Assembly (NCBI GenBank): GCA_937860165.1
Contig: CALMBE010000093.1
Location: forward strand, 1 to 7,456
Length of the DNA: 7,456 bases
DNA from: an uncultured Planctomycetaceae bacterium
GTDB taxonomy: Bacteria; Planctomycetota; Planctomycetia; Pirellulales; Lacipirellulaceae
Reading direction: 5' to 3'
Shown: positions 6,401 to 7,456 of the stretch, piece by piece
Layout of the letters: each line of letters starts with the position of its first letter
Numbering within the stretch: the stretch's first letter is position 1
The notes under the pieces: generated by a model
Database searches by the model: none
What the model saw: the letters and a program-made list of their open reading frames with translations, nothing else
What the model was told of the DNA's origin: nothing
Program-made: the position numbers and the translations under genes

Positions 6401-7456
6401 GCTTTGTTTTGTACCTCGCGAGTCCAGGCAATGGGCATCATTGGATCGTTGACATCTTGCGATTGTCCATCACTAGTGCGCTTCTTGGAGTAGGTCGCTG
6501 ACGGCGAGTCACTCTGCATGCCCGAGAGGACCTGACCACGAATGAGAATCTTAGCATCCTCTGTGGGGTAGGCTTCGTAGACGTCGGTGTCGCCAAAAAT
6601 GTTGCTCACACCACGCAGAATTTGTTCTCCATTGGCCGTTGGTTCGAGAACACCGCGGGTCGCTTCCTTCTTATGAACACCCCAGTGGTTGACCCACTCT
6701 TCGCCTAGCAATTCTTTGCCAAAGCGGTTGAACTCGCGATAATCGCTCTGTTCGGGATACTTAAATGCGTGAGTACTCGTGCGCAACGCGATAATCGGCT
6801 TGCCTGCGGCAACAGCTTCCGAATTCGGCACGCACGCCAAACGAAAGCCGTCGGCGAAATGCTGCGGCGCGCCATCGCCCATGAAGCGTTCCTTGTCGCC
6901 CAGCGCAACACCCTGATAAAGCCGCGCCCGCCCGTCGCCTTGCGGGAAGATGAAATAATTGATGTCGCCGACGGTCCCGATCGCCTGCTTGTCCGCGGGC
7001 CAACCATGCGCGCCTTCGATCAGCATACCGGAAAACCAATGATGAATCGGATCGGCGCTCATCTTGATGCCGGCCTGCTGCACGGTTTTTCCGTGCCGCC
7101 CATCCGCCGCCACGACAAGACGCGGGCGAACCTCTTGCGCAACACCTTGATGTTCGAACCGCACCACCGGCTGAGCGCCGGGCACGACTTGCGTTTTGCG
7201 CACGCCGCGCAAGAACCGCGCCCCCGCCGCCACCGCAGCATCGTCGAGAATGCCGCACAGCTTCGGATGCCCGATCGTCAGCGGCCCGTCGCTGCCCGGC
7301 AATAGGGCGGCGAATTCCAGCGTTTGCGCTTCCGCCTGTTCCGGCGTCAGCAACTCGTCATAGCCGACATGGCGCTTGATGTGATGCGCCCCATGCGAAC
7401 GATAGAGATCGTATAGGCCGAGCGTCTTCGCCTCGTTCACGCCCCACGGCGCCAGC
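3001..7456 (-). CDS. PVC-type dehydrogenase/cytochrome c multidomain protein, joined to a foreign monooxygenase fragment (5' end beyond window)
   Basis: One frame without stops, ending in TAG at 3001-3003. The first possible start in the window, GTG at 7438-7440, is not real: the frame stays open to the right edge and the residues before it (LAPWG) still look like monooxygenase. Numbering from that GTG gives 1479 residues. 1-212 are the middle of a FAD monooxygenase; about 214-412 are the C-terminal part of a ThuA domain; 428-645 an SGNH hydrolase-like domain; 745-1115 the PVC dehydrogenase propeller; 1130-1340 HEAT-like helices; 1345-1479 cytochrome c. The order from ThuA onwards is one I know from planctomycete proteins named 'PVC-type heme-binding CxxCH protein'. 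These are exported, but the signal peptide is lost here. The substrate is unknown; carbohydrate oxidation is often proposed. The monooxygenase join at about 6790-6815 is probably an assembly or library chimera. The planctomycete part, about 3001-6801, is convincing by itself. Confidence 0.85.
   Translation of the reverse strand, partial: [1484 protein letters not shown]
3421..4053 (-). other. HEAT-like helical repeats
   Basis: Residues about 1130-1340 are helix-rich with repeated Arg/Ala patterns such as [29 protein letters not shown] and [16 protein letters not shown]. This is the usual HEAT-like linker between dehydrogenase and cytochrome in this family. It probably acts as a scaffold; I see no catalytic motif. 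Confidence 0.7.
4096..5208 (-). other. PVC-type membrane-bound dehydrogenase domain (beta-propeller)
   Basis: Residues about 745-1115, resembling the planctomycete N-terminal dehydrogenase family TIGR02604, a relative of sugar (PQQ-type) dehydrogenase propellers. Typical pieces are [12 protein letters not shown] (759-770), [11 protein letters not shown] (784-794), two Asp-rich Ca2+-like loops DLDNDGRAD (817-825) and DTDGDDQAD (860-868), and [32 protein letters not shown] (about 1064-1095) ending in HGRIYRL. The oxidised substrate and any cofactor cannot be told from the sequence. Confidence 0.85.
5506..6159 (-). other. SGNH/GDSL hydrolase-like domain
   Basis: Residues about 428-645. Block I is VGNSLAER (440-447) with the likely nucleophile Ser443 in a changed GDSL motif. 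Block II is RNFAWPSD (470-477), block III FGFNES (507-512) with Asn510, and block V INGYHLN (613-619) with His617. The residue three before this His is Asn614, where classical members carry the catalytic Asp. Esterase or deacetylase activity is possible, but the altered blocks leave it open. Confidence 0.7.
6205..6801 (-). other. ThuA-like domain, C-terminal part only
   Basis: Residues about 214-412. [14 protein letters not shown] (213-226), DVYEAYP (286-292), [11 protein letters not shown] (332-342), [12 protein letters not shown] (352-363), [13 protein letters not shown] (369-381) and [14 protein letters not shown] (394-407) follow the planctomycete ThuA pattern (class I glutamine amidotransferase-like fold). 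About 100 residues that normally precede GKPxxxLRTxTHAF, with the first strands and the signal peptide, are absent and replaced by monooxygenase sequence. Confidence 0.8.
6802..7456 (-). pseudogene. Class A FAD-dependent monooxygenase fragment, both ends missing
   Basis: Residues 1-212 of the open frame plus LAPWG at the window edge. [18 protein letters not shown], then [20 protein letters not shown] (105-124) with the DG motif (Asp113-Gly114), then [19 protein letters not shown] (160-178), match the PHBH-like flavin hydroxylases. The N-terminal GxGxxG FAD-binding strand lies beyond the window. The later GD motif and the whole C-terminal half are absent, because the frame switches to ThuA. 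Such a piece cannot be active. Its DNA is GC-richer than the rest (rows counted by hand: 7201-7260 44/60, 7081-7140 41/60, against 28/60 at 6721-6780 and 33/60 at 6001-6060), suggesting another organism, perhaps a proteobacterium. Apart from the chimera reading, a true gene fusion is a remote alternative. Confidence 0.7.

Noticed and set aside
6761..7305. Long frames on both strands in the GC-rich end (165 and 178 codons)
   Set aside because: High GC makes stop codons rare in all frames. The products are Arg/Ala-rich without motifs, while the monooxygenase frame carries clear family signatures.
7438..7440. GTG as the start codon of the large protein
   Set aside because: The frame stays open to the window edge and LAPWG before it continues the monooxygenase pattern, so the true start lies outside.

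Overview
The window looks like one end of a short-read assembly contig from a planctomycete, probably Pirellulales-like. The inference rests on the 'PVC-type' dehydrogenase/cytochrome c protein with ThuA and SGNH modules, on a HemQ-type haem enzyme, and on moderate GC. Every protein-coding gene is on the minus strand, so transcription runs from high to low coordinates. Two artefact signals frame the window. Bases 1-37 are an exact piece of the Illumina TruSeq/P5 adapter. The last ~650 bases are a GC-rich flavin monooxygenase fragment joined in frame to an unrelated planctomycete gene.

Layout. 1-37: adapter. 38-615: a concentrative nucleoside transporter (CNT/NupC family), cut off by the contig end. 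654-1349: uracil phosphoribosyltransferase (upp), 38 bp upstream of the transporter, forming a small pyrimidine-salvage operon. 1591-2442: HemQ/coproheme decarboxylase with its Tyr, Lys and His active-site residues. 2443-3000: a gene-free stretch containing a 306-bp non-coding element (2534-2839) with 21-bp terminal inverted repeats, two 8-nt-period GAG-rich arrays, a near-perfect 60-bp palindrome and a run of ten C. It looks like a composite MITE/REP-type element. 3001-7456: one open frame, open at the right edge. From its C-terminus backwards it encodes a cytochrome c domain (CANCH), HEAT-like repeats, a PVC-type dehydrogenase beta-propeller, an SGNH hydrolase-like domain, the C-terminal part of a ThuA domain and then, abruptly, the middle of a class A FAD monooxygenase.

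How the genes work together. The transporter and Upp would import nucleosides and return uracil to UMP. HemQ makes haem b from coproheme, and the large protein needs covalently attached haem, but nothing shows co-regulation of those two. The large protein is probably periplasmic and acts on carbohydrates or other organic matter, as proposed for the family, with no substrate established.

The most novel-looking object, a monooxygenase-ThuA-SGNH-dehydrogenase-cytochrome fusion, is most likely a chimera. Both partners are broken in mid-domain at the join and base composition shifts there. I see no convincing new biological system. The structured repeat element between hemQ and the large gene is the most interesting genuine DNA feature.
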